Shown: positions 1 through 14,100 of the stretch, one piece after another
Layout: each line of letters begins with the position of its first letter
Position numbering within the stretch: the first letter of the stretch is position 1
Assembly (NCBI RefSeq): GCF_900231165.1
Contig: NZ_LT960614.1
Location: 4,542,001 to 4,606,000, forward strand
DNA length: 64,000 bases
DNA from: Hartmannibacter diazotrophicus
Lineage (GTDB): Bacteria; Pseudomonadota; Alphaproteobacteria; Rhizobiales; Pleomorphomonadaceae
Reading direction: 5' to 3'
Translations under genes and position numbers: made by a program
The notes under the pieces: generated by a model
Seen by the model: only the letters and a program-made list of their open reading frames with translations
Databases searched by the model: none
Told to the model about the DNA's origin: nothing

Positions 1-236
1 GGGCGGACGGCGGGATCGTTCTCAATCGCGCGGACTGCGAGGAAGCGGTCTCGCGCGCCATCGACCTGCATATCGTCGGAATGGAAGAGGAAGCCCGTCT
101 TGCGGCGGGAAAAGCCGCAAGCGGCACGTCGGCAGAAGCCGCCGGTGAGGCGGCCGGCAACGAGCCGGACAGCAAGGCGATTTCGAGAGAAGAACGCGCC
201 GCGCGGCGGCGCATGAACAGGTCCGAAACGGCATGA
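1..236 (+). CDS. fliH: FliH-like flagellar assembly protein, C-terminal fragment
   Basis: The reading frame is open from the window edge and stops at TGA 234-236. The visible 77 residues begin ADGGIVLNRADCEEAV, resembling the FliH C-terminal region where a WADGG segment is common; the two bases before it fit the end of a Trp codon. The rest is an acidic, Ala/Glu-rich tail ending in a basic stretch (RAARRRMNR). FliH negatively regulates the FliI ATPase of the flagellar export apparatus. The TGA overlaps the fliN ATG (ATGA), so the two are translationally coupled. Identity rests on the short motif and the flagellar context, and the N-terminus lies outside the window. Confidence 0.7.
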   Translation, partial: ADGGIVLNRADCEEAVSRAIDLHIVGMEEEARLAAGKAASGTSAEAAGEAAGNEPDSKAISREERAARRRMNRSETA

Positions 237-574
237 GCGAAGAAGAGGAAGAAGGCGGTCTGGCGCTGGACGAGCATGAGGTCGCGCGCAGGGCCGAGAT
301 GGACGACGAGGATCCGAACCAGGCCCACGCCGCCAACGAGCTGGAGGCCGTGTTCGACGTCCCCGTGCGCGTCTCGGCGATCCTCGGCCGCGCCCGTCTG
401 CCCGTCTCCGACATCCTGAAGATGTCGACCGGAACCGTGATCGAACTCGACCGCAAGGTCGGCGAGGCGATCGACATTTTTGTGAACAACCGTCTGGTGG
501 CCCGCGGCGAGGTCGTGCTCGTCGAGGACCGGCTCGGCGTGACGATGACCGAGATCATCAAGTCTGACAAATGA
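233..574 (+). CDS. fliN: Flagellar motor switch protein FliN
   Basis: 113 aa. An acidic N-terminal tail (SEEEEEGG) is followed by a FliMN C-terminal (SpoA-like) domain at about residues 38-110. Typical family segments include VPVRVSAILGRARLPVSDIL, GTVIELDRKVGEAIDIFVNN and VARGEVVLVEDRLGVTMTEI. FliN forms the lower C-ring of the flagellar motor and docks FliH-FliI during export. The start overlaps the fliH stop and the stop overlaps an alternative ATG of the next frame, indicating a tight operon fliH-fliN-flbD. Length is normal for alphaproteobacterial FliN. Confidence 0.95.
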   Translation: MSEEEEEGGLALDEHEVARRAEMDDEDPNQAHAANELEAVFDVPVRVSAILGRARLPVSDILKMSTGTVIELDRKVGEAIDIFVNNRLVARGEVVLVEDRLGVTMTEIIKSDK

Positions 575-630
575 GGCCATTGCCTGCCTGGGCGCGAAGC
601 GGACCGCGCCGGCAAGGCTACCCCGAGGGA

Positions 631-2019
<1,389 letters not shown>

Positions 2020-2073
2020 GGCAAATCCAGGAAAACGAAAATATCCCGGAAAACGGCAGCGCCGGACCGAGGC

Positions 2074-2871
2074 TCAACCAACGAGAAGCTTGAGGCCGAC
2101 CACCGCCAGCGTGACGGCCAGGAGATAGCGCAGCGCCTTGTCCGGGATCACCGGCGAGAGCCAGCTTCCGACGATGATGCCCGGAACCGAGCCGACGAGC
2201 AGCGAGATCAGCATCATCATGTCGACGGTGCCGACCATCACGTGGCCGAGCCCGGCCACCATGGTCAGCGGCACCGCATGGGCGATGTCCGAACCGACCA
2301 GCCGGACGATCGGCAGGCGTGGATAGAGCAGGATGAGCGCCGTTACGCCGATGGCCCCCGCCCCGATCGACGACAGCGAGACGAGAACCCCCAGGGCGGC
2401 CCCGACGGCAATTGTCAAAGGTGCGCGCACGGACGCGTCCTGTGACACCGACCATTCCTTCGCCTGGCGCGTCAGATGCCTGCGCCAGACCAGGCCGGCC
2501 GATGTCAGCAGCAGAATGCCGCCGAGCAGCTTGGTGATGAAGTCGTCGGTGCTTTCCGACTGCTGCAGATCGAAATGGGCGATGAGGCCGACGGTAAGCA
2601 GCGCCGCCGGCACGCTGCCGAGGGCCAGCAGACCGACGACGCGCCAGTCCGTGGTGCCCTTGAAGCCATGCACCGCCGTGCCGACCAGCTTGGTGATGCT
2701 GGCATAGAGCAGGTCCGTGCCGACGGCCGTCGCCGGCTTCACGCCGAAGAAGAGAACGAGCAACGGCGTCATCAGCGAGCCACCGCCAACGCCGGTCAGC
2801 CCGATCAGGCATCCGACCAGCAGACCGGCGACGCTGTAGGACCATTGGATCGAGGCGAGAAGGTCAGTCAG
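2074..2871 (-). CDS. TauE/SafE family sulfite exporter-like permease
   Basis: Multi-spanning membrane protein with the two TauE/SafE repeat signatures GLTGVGGGSLMTP near the N-terminus and SLSSIGAGAIGVTAL in the second half, ending LAVVGLKLLVG. The family transports sulfite, sulfoacetate or related anions; the substrate is not readable here. The start is uncertain. The frame is open upstream to ATG 3087, but that extra 72-residue stretch is Cys/Pro-rich and unlike the family. The coordinate used corresponds to a CTG that gives 265 aa, the usual family length; GTG at 3027 is another option. It is convergent with flbD and unrelated to the flagellar genes around it. Confidence 0.82.
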   Translation of the reverse strand: MTDLLASIQWSYSVAGLLVGCLIGLTGVGGGSLMTPLLVLFFGVKPATAVGTDLLYASITKLVGTAVHGFKGTTDWRVVGLLALGSVPAALLTVGLIAHFDLQQSESTDDFITKLLGGILLLTSAGLVWRRHLTRQAKEWSVSQDASVRAPLTIAVGAALGVLVSLSSIGAGAIGVTALILLYPRLPIVRLVGSDIAHAVPLTMVAGLGHVMVGTVDMMMLISLLVGSVPGIIVGSWLSPVIPDKALRYLLAVTLAVVGLKLLVG

Positions 2872-3220
2872 GCGAAGCGCCCCCCGGATCGGGTGTCCTT
2901 GTCCCCGGCACTGCCAGTCTGCGGGCGGACACTCTGTGACATTGGCTCGGACCGGATATCCGGCGGTTGGAGACCGGCACTCAACGTCTTGCGACCGCTG
3001 CAGTTCCCCTCGGGGGTCCGTCTCCACGCAGAGCCTATAGCATGGAGCCCGGTCGGGAAAAGCACCGCAGAATGACGGATCGGCCACACCGCCGGCTAAA
3101 GTCCTGTCAATATTGAATTTTGCCCGCCGTGAACGCCGCCATTAACCAATCGGTAACCATGCTCCCGGCAAATATTGCCTAGTTTCATGCGTTCTGGCTG
3201 ATTTGGGGGAAAGCGGCGCG

Positions 3221-5350
3221 ATGTCCGATACAAGCGTGGTCACAAGCGAAGAGGCGCCGTCAGGCGGCCTTCCGAGCATCGCCCACCTGAAGGGGATGGT
3301 TCTGCGCGGCGACGTCGGGCTGGCGCTCGGTGTGATGACCATTCTGGTCGTCCTCATCGTCCCGATGCCGGGCATCCTGCTCGATCTCTTCCTCGCCATC
3401 TCCATCATTCTTTCCGTGATGGTCCTGATGACGTCGCTCTTCGTGCAGAAGCCGCTGGAGTTCACGTCCTTCCCGACGGTGCTCCTCATCGCGACCATGC
3501 TGCGGCTGGCGCTGAACCTTGCCTCGACCCGCCTCATCCTCGCCAACGGTCACGAAGGCGGCGCGGCGGCCGGCCATGTCATCGAGGCCTTCGGCAGCTT
3601 CGTGATGGGCGGCAACTTCGTCATCGGCCTCATCGTCTTCGCCATTCTTGTGGTGGTGAACTTCGTCGTCATCACCAAGGGTTCCGGGCGCATCGCCGAA
3701 GTCGCGGCCCGCTTCACCCTCGACGCCATGCCCGGCAAGCAGATGGCGATCGACGCCGACCTGTCCGCCGGACTGATCGACGAAAATTCGGCCCGCCAGC
3801 GCCGCAAGGATCTGGAGGACGAAAGCGCCTTTTTCGGCGCCATGGACGGTGCCTCGAAATTCGTCCGCGGCGACGCGATCGCCGGCCTCCTGATCACCTT
3901 CATCAACATCATCGGCGGCATCATCATCGGCGTGATGCAGATGGACCTCACCTTCTCCGAGGCCAGCCACTCCTACACGCTGCTCACCGTCGGCGACGGT
4001 CTCGTCTCCCAGATCCCGGCGCTGATCGTCTCGACCGCCGCCGGCATGCTCGTCTCCAAGGCCGGTGTCACCGGCGCCGCCGACAAGGCCCTCGTCACGC
4101 AGTTTTCCAACTACCCGACGGCCCTCGGCATGTCGTCCTTCGTGATGTGCGTGCTCTCGCTGCTGCCGGGCATGCCGATGCTGCCCTTCCTGGCGCTGGC
4201 GGCGGGCGCGGGCACCCTGGCGTTCCGGGCCGAGAAGAACAACAAGGCGAAACGGGCCAAGGTGGTGTCCGACAAGGCCAAGGCCGACGCACCGCCGCCG
4301 CCGCCCGCCGAGGAGCCGATCTCGTCGGCTCTCAAGATCGACGAACTCAAGATCGAATTCGGCTATGGCCTGCTGCCGCTCATCAACGGCAACGGCGGCA
4401 CCGGCGACAGGCTGTCCGACCAGATCAAGGCGCTGCGCCGCCAGATCGCCTCGGAGATGGGCTTCGTCATGCCGCCCGTCCGGCTGCTCGACAACGTGCA
4501 GCTCCAGGGCAACGACTATGTCATCAAGGTCAAGGAAGTGGACGCCGGCACCGGCACGATCTTCCCCAACCAGTTCATGGTCATGGATCCGACGGGCGGC
4601 AATGTTGGCCTGCCGGGCACGCAGACCACCGAGCCGACCTTCGGCCTGCCCGCGACATGGGTCGAGGGCTCCCTGCGCGAGGAGGCGGCGATCCGGGGCC
4701 TCACCGTCGTCGATCCGGCGACCGTGCTCTCCACCCATCTCTCCGAGGTGCTCAAGAACAACGTCGCCGAACTGCTCTCCTATGCCAACGTCAAGTCGCT
4801 CCTGAAGGAACTGCCGAAGGAGCAGGCCAAGCTCGTGGAAGACATTTCGCCGAGCCAGATTTCCACCTCCGGCATCCAGCGCATCCTGCAGCAGCTCCTC
4901 GCCGAGCGCATCTCTATCCGCGACCTGTCGACCATCATGGAAGGCATCGCCGAGGCGCTGGCCTTCACACGCTCCACGCAGTCGATTGCCGAGCACGTGC
5001 GCACGCGCCTTGCCCGCCAGCTCTGCGCCCAGCATACCTCGCCGAACGGCTACCTGCCGCTCATCACCATGTCGCCGGCCTGGGAGCAGGCCTTCATCGA
5101 GGCGCTCGTCGGCGAGGGCGACGAGAAGCGCCTCGCCATGGCTCCCTCCAAGCTGCAGGAATTCGTCACCAAGGTGCGCGATGCCTTCGAGGACGCCGCC
5201 AAGAAGGGCGAATTGCCTGTCCTCATGACGAGCCAGATGGCCCGCCCCTACGTCCGCTCCATCGTCGAGCGCTTCCGGCCCCACACGGTGGTCATGAGCC
5301 AGGCCGAGGTCCATCCGCGCGCGCGGCTGAAGACGGTCGGCTCGATCTGA
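3221..5350 (+). CDS. flhA: Flagellar biosynthesis protein FlhA
   Basis: 709 aa, FHIPEP family, close to the usual ~700. About eight N-terminal membrane segments lie within residues 20-320, with the conserved cytoplasmic FHIPEP loop (ARFTLDAMPGKQMAIDADLSAG) around 140-170. A charged/proline-rich linker (APPPPPAEE) then leads to the large cytoplasmic domain. FlhA is the export-gate ring subunit of the flagellar type III apparatus and docks chaperone-substrate complexes. ATG 3221 is preceded by a GGGGGAAAG ribosome site; an in-frame TTG at 3203 is less likely. It stands alone downstream of the divergent permease gene. Confidence 0.97.
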   Translation: MSDTSVVTSEEAPSGGLPSIAHLKGMVLRGDVGLALGVMTILVVLIVPMPGILLDLFLAISIILSVMVLMTSLFVQKPLEFTSFPTVLLIATMLRLALNLASTRLILANGHEGGAAAGHVIEAFGSFVMGGNFVIGLIVFAILVVVNFVVITKGSGRIAEVAARFTLDAMPGKQMAIDADLSAGLIDENSARQRRKDLEDESAFFGAMDGASKFVRGDAIAGLLITFINIIGGIIIGVMQMDLTFSEASHSYTLLTVGDGLVSQIPALIVSTAAGMLVSKAGVTGAADKALVTQFSNYPTALGMSSFVMCVLSLLPGMPMLPFLALAAGAGTLAFRAEKNNKAKRAKVVSDKAKADAPPPPPAEEPISSALKIDELKIEFGYGLLPLINGNGGTGDRLSDQIKALRRQIASEMGFVMPPVRLLDNVQLQGNDYVIKVKEVDAGTGTIFPNQFMVMDPTGGNVGLPGTQTTEPTFGLPATWVEGSLREEAAIRGLTVVDPATVLSTHLSEVLKNNVAELLSYANVKSLLKELPKEQAKLVEDISPSQISTSGIQRILQQLLAERISIRDLSTIMEGIAEALAFTRSTQSIAEHVRTRLARQLCAQHTSPNGYLPLITMSPAWEQAFIEALVGEGDEKRLAMAPSKLQEFVTKVRDAFEDAAKKGELPVLMTSQMARPYVRSIVERFRPHTVVMSQAEVHPRARLKTVGSI

Positions 5351-5445
5351 CGCCGACACCGAAGGGCCAACTGCCGCCGACCCCGGGGTGAGAGCGCAAC
5401 GGAAAGTCGTCGAAACGCGACAGCATTGACGAAGGCTTAAGGGGA

Positions 5446-6696
5446 TTGCGCCATTTTGAGGAAATGGCGACCCGTTATCCTGTTCCGATCACGCGGGCCA
5501 TTGTTCTCGCGTCCCTTCTGCCGATGCTGTCGGCCTGCGGCTTCTTCGACTTCGAGGAGCGCGATCCCTGGCGCGAGCAGGCCGAGGCCGCCTGCTATGC
5601 CCGCAAGGAAGTCACGCCAAGCGCCGTCGCCGTCCCGATGAAGGAAATCGACGGCCCCGGCATCTGCGGCGTCCGCAAGCCCCTCAAGGTCAACGCCTCC
5701 CTCGGAGGAGCGGTCGAGATCACGCCGCCGGCGACCCTCGACTGCCCGATGACGGCCGCCATCGGCCGCTGGCTCGACACCGTCGTGCAGCCGGCGGCAT
5801 GGGAACGTTACGGTGCCCCCGTCGTGTCGATCAAGAATGTGGCTTCCTACGGCTGCCGCACCCGCAACCACAAGCGCGGCGAGAAGCTGTCCGAACACGC
5901 CTTCGCCAACGCGCTCGACATCGCGGCCTTCACGCTGGCGAACGGCTATACGGTGACGGTGAAGTCCGGCTGGCGCGGGTCGGAGGCCGACCGCGCCTTC
6001 CTGCGGCAGGTCCACTATGGCGCCTGCGGGCCGTTCAAGACGGTGCTCGGTCCCGGCACTTCGGACGGCATGCACGAGGAACACTTCCACCTCGACCTTG
6101 CCAAGCACAACGCGAAATATTCGGCCTATTGCCGGCCGACCCCGGTCGAGCCGCCACCGGCCGAACCACGCATCTATCAGGCGTCACCAGGGTCCGTGCC
6201 GAACATGTCGACCGTTCCGGTGGCCTCGCTCGGTGCCCCTGCAACCGACCCCGTGCTCTCGAACAATCCGGAGGCTCCGCCGGATTTCTCCAGGACGGCC
6301 ATCCAGCAACCGGTCTTTCGGCAGCCGAGCGACCAGCAACCGGCGACGACCGGTCGCCAGCAACCCCGGATGCAGCCGCAGACGGCCCCACAGCGCCAGA
6401 CAATCGATCCGGCGGACGTCTATCATGGCCGCCAGAACGACGGATATGGCCAGCCCGTCTACCAGACGCAGCCGTCCTACCCGCCACCCCAGCCAGTCCC
6501 CCAGCCGGCGGCCGGCTACGGTACGGCTCCCCGGCCCGTTCCCTCACCCACCTTTGGCTTCGGCACGTCGCCCCTGCCGCCGGCCCCGGTGCCGTCAGGC
6601 CCGATCCCGCCGGCCAACATCGGCCCGCCGTCGCTGGTCTGGCAGCGCGGCCCGCAGGCCGCGATCATGGGCGACGTGACGGGATCGATCCGCTAA
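5446..6696 (+). CDS. Extensin-like domain lipoprotein
   Basis: 416 aa from TTG 5446; ATG 5464 gives 410 aa but has GAGGAA directly against it, so the exact start is open. A hydrophobic N-terminus ends in a lipobox LSAC (Cys31), indicating an envelope lipoprotein. Residues about 75-225 match the extensin-like C-terminal domain (PF06904): CGVRKPL, SYGCRTRN, SEHAFANALDIAAFTL and a terminal EEHFHLDL. The His/Asp arrangement (SEHAFANALD...HxHxD) resembles D-Ala-D-Ala metallopeptidase folds, which suggests but does not prove a cell-wall role. The C-terminal half is a low-complexity Pro/Gln tail. Confidence 0.85.
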   Translation: MRHFEEMATRYPVPITRAIVLASLLPMLSACGFFDFEERDPWREQAEAACYARKEVTPSAVAVPMKEIDGPGICGVRKPLKVNASLGGAVEITPPATLDCPMTAAIGRWLDTVVQPAAWERYGAPVVSIKNVASYGCRTRNHKRGEKLSEHAFANALDIAAFTLANGYTVTVKSGWRGSEADRAFLRQVHYGACGPFKTVLGPGTSDGMHEEHFHLDLAKHNAKYSAYCRPTPVEPPPAEPRIYQASPGSVPNMSTVPVASLGAPATDPVLSNNPEAPPDFSRTAIQQPVFRQPSDQQPATTGRQQPRMQPQTAPQRQTIDPADVYHGRQNDGYGQPVYQTQPSYPPPQPVPQPAAGYGTAPRPVPSPTFGFGTSPLPPAPVPSGPIPPANIGPPSLVWQRGPQAAIMGDVTGSIR

Positions 6697-6703
6697 CGGC
6701 AAC

Positions 6704-6727
6704 GGCCCGGGCATGAAGGCCCGGGCC
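6704..6727. terminator. GC-rich hairpin between convergent genes
   Basis: GGCCCGGGC (6704-6712), loop of 6 nt, GCCCGGGCC (6719-6727): nine perfect pairs between the stops of the extensin-like gene (+) and metH (-). No T-tract follows on either strand, so it is a candidate bidirectional terminator or stabilising hairpin rather than a certain intrinsic terminator. Confidence 0.5.
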
Positions 6728-6762
6728 GCCGCAGATATCTCAGCCGGCAAGGACGACGGGGC

Positions 6763-10515
<3,753 letters not shown>

Positions 10516-10659
10516 CGGATATCTTTCGCTTCGTCGCCGGCGCCAGCCGTTTCACGGCGGCGGATCATTCTGTCTGGGCAAGAAGACCCAATTCGCAAGA
10601 TGGTATAGCGACTGGGGGCGGGACTTTCATCCCGTCCGCCGCCGCTTTTTCCTCAGGCG

Positions 10660-11568
10660 CTAGGCCGCCGCCGTTGCCTTGGCGACCTCTTCCGGCTTCG
10701 CGCGCAGGCCGAGGAGATGGCAGATGGCGAAGACGAGGTCGGCCCGGTTCATCGTGTAGAAGTGGAAATCCCGGAAGCCCCGGTCGACGAGGTCGAAGGC
10801 CTGCTCGGCCGCGACCGCCGCCGCAACGAGCTTGCGCGTCTCCACATCGTCCTCAAGGCCCTCGAAGCGCTTCACGATCCAGGCCGGAACGCTGGCGCCG
10901 GCGCGCCTGGCGAACTGCGCCGTCTGGGAGAAGTTCACCACCGGCACGAGACCCGGCACGATCGGAATGTCGATGCCCGCCTTGCGGACCCGCTCGACAT
11001 AACGCTCGAAGACGTCGTTGTCGAAAAAGAACTGGGTGATCGCCCGCGTCGCGCCCGCATCAACCTTGCGCTTCAGAAGTTCGATGTCGGCAACGACATC
11101 CGGGCTTTCGGGATGCTTTTCCGGATAGGCCGAGACGCTGACCTCGAAATCTCCGATCTTGCGGATGCCTTCGATGAGCTCCGGCGTCGAGGCGTAGCCC
11201 TCCGGATGCGGCTGGTAGCGCTGGCCGACACCGTTCGCCGGGTCGCCGCGCAGGGCCACGATGTGGCGCACACCAATCATCCAGTAGTCGGAGATCACGT
11301 CGTCCACTTCCTCCCGCGAGGCGTCGACGCAGGTCAGATGCGCCGCCGGCTTCAGCGGGGTCTCGCGCAGCATGCGCGCCACCGTGTTGTGCGTCCGCTC
11401 GCGGGTCGATCCGCCGGCGCCATAAGTGACGGAGACGAAGCGCGGCGACAGCGGAGCAAGACGCTTGATCGACGCCCACAGCGTCTCCTCCATCTTCTCC
11501 GTCTTGGGCGGGAAGAATTCGAAGGAAACGCCGATGTCGAGGCCATCGTGGCTGCGGGTCGGGCTCAT
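10660..11568 (-). CDS. metF: Methylenetetrahydrofolate reductase
   Basis: 302 aa. Reduces 5,10-methylene-THF to 5-methyl-THF using FAD, supplying the methyl donor for the neighbouring metH. Family signatures: SFEFFPPKTE at the N-terminus (catalytic Glu region), SVTYGAGGSTRERT, HLTCVDASREEV, ALRGDPANG, and the ITQFFFDNDVFERYVERVRKAGI stretch. ATG 11568 is preceded by AAGGAC; longer in-frame starts up to 11670 run into the upstream gene and lack family similarity. It lies 70 nt downstream of the ArsR-methyltransferase gene. Confidence 0.96.
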   Translation of the reverse strand: MSPTRSHDGLDIGVSFEFFPPKTEKMEETLWASIKRLAPLSPRFVSVTYGAGGSTRERTHNTVARMLRETPLKPAAHLTCVDASREEVDDVISDYWMIGVRHIVALRGDPANGVGQRYQPHPEGYASTPELIEGIRKIGDFEVSVSAYPEKHPESPDVVADIELLKRKVDAGATRAITQFFFDNDVFERYVERVRKAGIDIPIVPGLVPVVNFSQTAQFARRAGASVPAWIVKRFEGLEDDVETRKLVAAAVAAEQAFDLVDRGFRDFHFYTMNRADLVFAICHLLGLRAKPEEVAKATAAA

Positions 11569-11638
11569 TGTTGTTGTCCTTGCTCGGTACGGATTCGTGT
11601 CGGATGAAAGGTTGAAATCGGAGCGGTCTCTGATGGGA

Positions 11639-12631
11639 TCAGGCCATGAGTTGACGGCGGTCCCTGGCAAGCCAGAAGGTCACGGTCAGCGGCTGGGCAT
11701 CGGCGCCCTCGCCGGAAAGGTCGCGAATCTCCACGACCTCCAGACCGGCGGCGACACACCAGTCGGCCACCTCCTCATGGGCAAAACCCAGCCGGCGATG
11801 GGCGTGGCTCTCGCGCAGCATCTCGATGTCGTGTGGCGCGAAATCGACGACCAGCAGGCGGCCGCCGGGTGCCAGCGTCCGCGCCGCTTCCCGGATCGCA
11901 CGGGCCGGATCGTCGAGATAGTGCAGCACCTGGTGCACGAGGACGAGATCGAAACCGTTGGCCTGGACCTGCAGGTCATAGGCATCGCCGTGGCGCACCT
12001 GGACATGGTCGAGCCCGGCTTCCGACAGTCGGGCACGCGCGACGGAGAGCATGTCGTGGCTGGTGTCGACACCGACGGCACGGGCGGCGAGCGGCCCCAG
12101 AAGCTCCAGCATCCGGCCCGTGCCGGTGCCGATGTCGAGCAGAGCCTGGACGGGCTTGTCGCCAACGACGGCCCGCACGGTCGCCTCGACGGAGTCTTCC
12201 GGCGCATGCAGCGATCGCAGCCGATCCCAGTTCTCGGCCATGGCGCGGAAATAGCGCGCTGCGGCCTCCGCATGGGCTATCTTGACAGCCTCGTGGCGCT
12301 GCCGGTCACGGACAAGGACCGCGTCCTTGGAATCGAGGCAGTCCAGGATACTATGGGCGATGCGTCCGCCCTCTCCCTCGCGCGCGAGGCGGTAATAGAC
12401 CCAGGCTCCCTCGGGGAAACGCGAAATCAGCCCGGCCTCCGACAGGAGTTTCAGATGCCGGGAAACGCGCGGCTGGCTCTGCGTCAGGATCTCGGTCAGA
12501 TCCTTGACGGTGAGATCGCCGGAATCGAGCAGCGCCAGGATGCGCAAGCGCGTTGCCTCGCCGGCGGCCTTGAGACCGCCCAGCAACTTTGCCAGCGAAA
12601 CTTCGGCATGGCCGGCCACCCGCGTGTCCAT
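11639..12631 (-). CDS. ArsR-family regulator fused to a SAM methyltransferase domain (SahR-like)
   Basis: 330 aa. Residues about 10-100 form an ArsR winged helix (GLKAAGEATRLRILALL, then SQPRVSRHLKLLSEAGLISRF). Residues about 150-290 form a class I methyltransferase fold with the SAM motif LLDIGTGTGRMLELL and acidic VGVDTSHDM. No ArsR-type metal-binding Cys pair is seen. The architecture and the position immediately upstream of metF-metH fit SahR-type regulators of methionine/SAH metabolism, where the methyltransferase domain would sense SAH or SAM; ligand and regulon are inference. A perfect 16-bp palindrome 34 nt upstream of the ATG is the probable operator, implying autoregulation. Confidence 0.85.
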   Translation of the reverse strand: MDTRVAGHAEVSLAKLLGGLKAAGEATRLRILALLDSGDLTVKDLTEILTQSQPRVSRHLKLLSEAGLISRFPEGAWVYYRLAREGEGGRIAHSILDCLDSKDAVLVRDRQRHEAVKIAHAEAAARYFRAMAENWDRLRSLHAPEDSVEATVRAVVGDKPVQALLDIGTGTGRMLELLGPLAARAVGVDTSHDMLSVARARLSEAGLDHVQVRHGDAYDLQVQANGFDLVLVHQVLHYLDDPARAIREAARTLAPGGRLLVVDFAPHDIEMLRESHAHRRLGFAHEEVADWCVAAGLEVVEIRDLSGEGADAQPLTVTFWLARDRRQLMA

Positions 12632-12664
12632 GACCCTTGCACCACCCTTTTTGAGGAATTTGAT

Positions 12665-12680
12665 ATAAAGATATCTTTAT
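12665..12680. promoter_or_regulatory. Perfect 16-bp palindrome, probable ArsR/SahR operator
   Basis: ATAAAGATATCTTTAT is a perfect dyad in an AT-rich island of an otherwise GC-rich region. It ends 34 nt before the ATG (12631) of the ArsR-methyltransferase gene. ArsR proteins bind such short dyads, so this is the likely operator for the regulator and probably for metF-metH behind it. Confidence 0.7.
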
Positions 12681-12764
12681 GCCTTTTCCGGAAGGATTGC
12701 AAGCGTCGGCCGCGCGCCATGCGCCAAAAGGTCGGGGAGGCGGACTGGCACTGAAGGGCTGGAA

Positions 12765-12800
12765 CAAAAAAGCCGCCTCCAACGATGTGGAAGCGGCTTT
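12765..12800 (-). terminator. Intrinsic terminator of the DUF2336 gene
   Basis: On the minus strand AAGCCGC-x-TCC pairs with GGA-x-GCGGCTT around an 8-nt loop and is followed directly by a run of Ts. It lies 41 nt after the stop of the DUF2336 gene. Confidence 0.75.
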
Positions 12801-12840
12801 GCGCTTTGGCCGGGCGGTGCCTTGAACGGCACCCGGAGCA

Positions 12841-13947
12841 CTACGCGATCTGGCGGGTACTCAGGTAGAGTTCGACCCGCTCGCGGGCGGCGGCGGCGTC
12901 GAGATCGAGGAAGCGGTTGAGCGAGTCCGTCCGCATCTGGCTCGAAAGCCTGTTCTTCCAGGGGCCGACCTTCAGCATCGCCTGAACGGTTTGCAGGCGG
13001 AACCCGGCGGCCTTGGCGACCATGATGAAGGGCTCGGTGTCGATACGCACGAGCCAGTGCTTGGCTTCCTCCAGGCTCACCCCGGTCAGAACGGCGAAGC
13101 AGGCGACGGTCTCGGCAAACCGATCCTCCAGAGCAAGACGGCACATGAGCGGCTCGTTGACGCCCCTCTCCTGATCGAACTTGCGGATTTTCGCCCAGGC
13201 GATCTCGAAATCGTAGAGCCCCAGCCAGTAGCTGTTGGACATGCGTTCCTGGGCCACCTTCTTGGCGCTTGCCATGCGGCTCTGGTCCAGTGCGTGGCCG
13301 CTCTGGCGCAACGTGTTGCGGACTTCCTCGGTCGCCTTGTCGACAAGCTGCGCGATCACCGCATCCGGCGTATCCGTGCGTCCGCCGAGCGCGGAGGCCG
13401 TCACCACATCCGACTGCGCCTGCTCGATGAGGATATTGAGCGCATTCGCGCCGATCGTGGCACCGTGGTTCCCGGCGATCTTGGCGCGGATGCTCTTGTC
13501 GCCCCGCTCCACGGCCAGATCCGTCACTTCCTCCGACAGCACCGGCCGGGTGGAAATGGCATCGACGTGATCGCGTCCGAAATCCTTGATGATGTTGATG
13601 AGGTCGACATCCGTCAGCACCGGCGACTGTTGCAACACCGGCCTTGCGACCTCGATATCATCCCGGGCAAACCGCCGGATCGCTGTTTCGGGCGCGCGCC
13701 GCAGCGGTGCGATCTTCACCGCGGCGAAGGCCCTCGCCTCCATCTCGACCATGTCCGCCAGACGGGTCAGGACCTGATCGTAGATTTCGATCTGTTCCAG
13801 CGTGCAGCGCTCCGACGTCACGGCAAACAGGGACGCCACACTTTTCATAAGATCATTCCGCCGCGCGGACGATCCATCACTATCCAGGGCTCTGAAGTCG
13901 ATGAGGTGGCTTTCAAACATGATCACTTGCCATTTATGACGGTCCAA
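12841..13947 (-). CDS. DUF2336 domain-containing protein
   Basis: 368 aa from ATG 13947; ATG 13920 (MFESHLIDF) would give 359 aa and is also plausible. The sequence matches the alphaproteobacterial DUF2336 family (PF10098): EIYDQVLTRLADMVEMEARA, VARPVLQQSPVLTDVDLI and LGLYDFEIAWAKIRKFDQERG. It is all-helical and HEAT-like, without signal peptide or membrane segment. Function is unknown. It is monocistronic, with a T-tailed terminator at its end, and neither neighbour suggests a pathway. Confidence 0.85.
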   Translation of the reverse strand: MDRHKWQVIMFESHLIDFRALDSDGSSARRNDLMKSVASLFAVTSERCTLEQIEIYDQVLTRLADMVEMEARAFAAVKIAPLRRAPETAIRRFARDDIEVARPVLQQSPVLTDVDLINIIKDFGRDHVDAISTRPVLSEEVTDLAVERGDKSIRAKIAGNHGATIGANALNILIEQAQSDVVTASALGGRTDTPDAVIAQLVDKATEEVRNTLRQSGHALDQSRMASAKKVAQERMSNSYWLGLYDFEIAWAKIRKFDQERGVNEPLMCRLALEDRFAETVACFAVLTGVSLEEAKHWLVRIDTEPFIMVAKAAGFRLQTVQAMLKVGPWKNRLSSQMRTDSLNRFLDLDAAAARERVELYLSTRQIA

Positions 13948-14100
13948 CTCACGCCGTTATAGAGGGCAAGTGTCGAGACAAAATAAAAAGTGGCGGTGCA
14001 ATTTGCACAGTGTTTGATTAGAAATTTACGAAATGAGAAGACTTGCGGGAGCCTTCCACAACCCCGGTTCCGCAGGTTGCAACCGCCCAAGAAACAGACG

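Noticed and set aside
3170-3200. Sigma-54 promoter before flhA
   Set aside because: A GG...GC pair is present but the spacing is 8, not 10, and the flanking bases do not fit.
3260-5359. 699-aa open frame opposite flhA
   Set aside because: Antisense shadow with repetitive basic/acidic composition; flhA is unambiguous on the other strand. The same applies to other long frames opposite metF, bufferin, cyclase and TTT genes.
10516-10659. SAM or cobalamin riboswitch before metH
   Set aside because: Only 144 nt are available and no conserved SAM-II or B12-box core could be recognised; a protein operator explains the context better.
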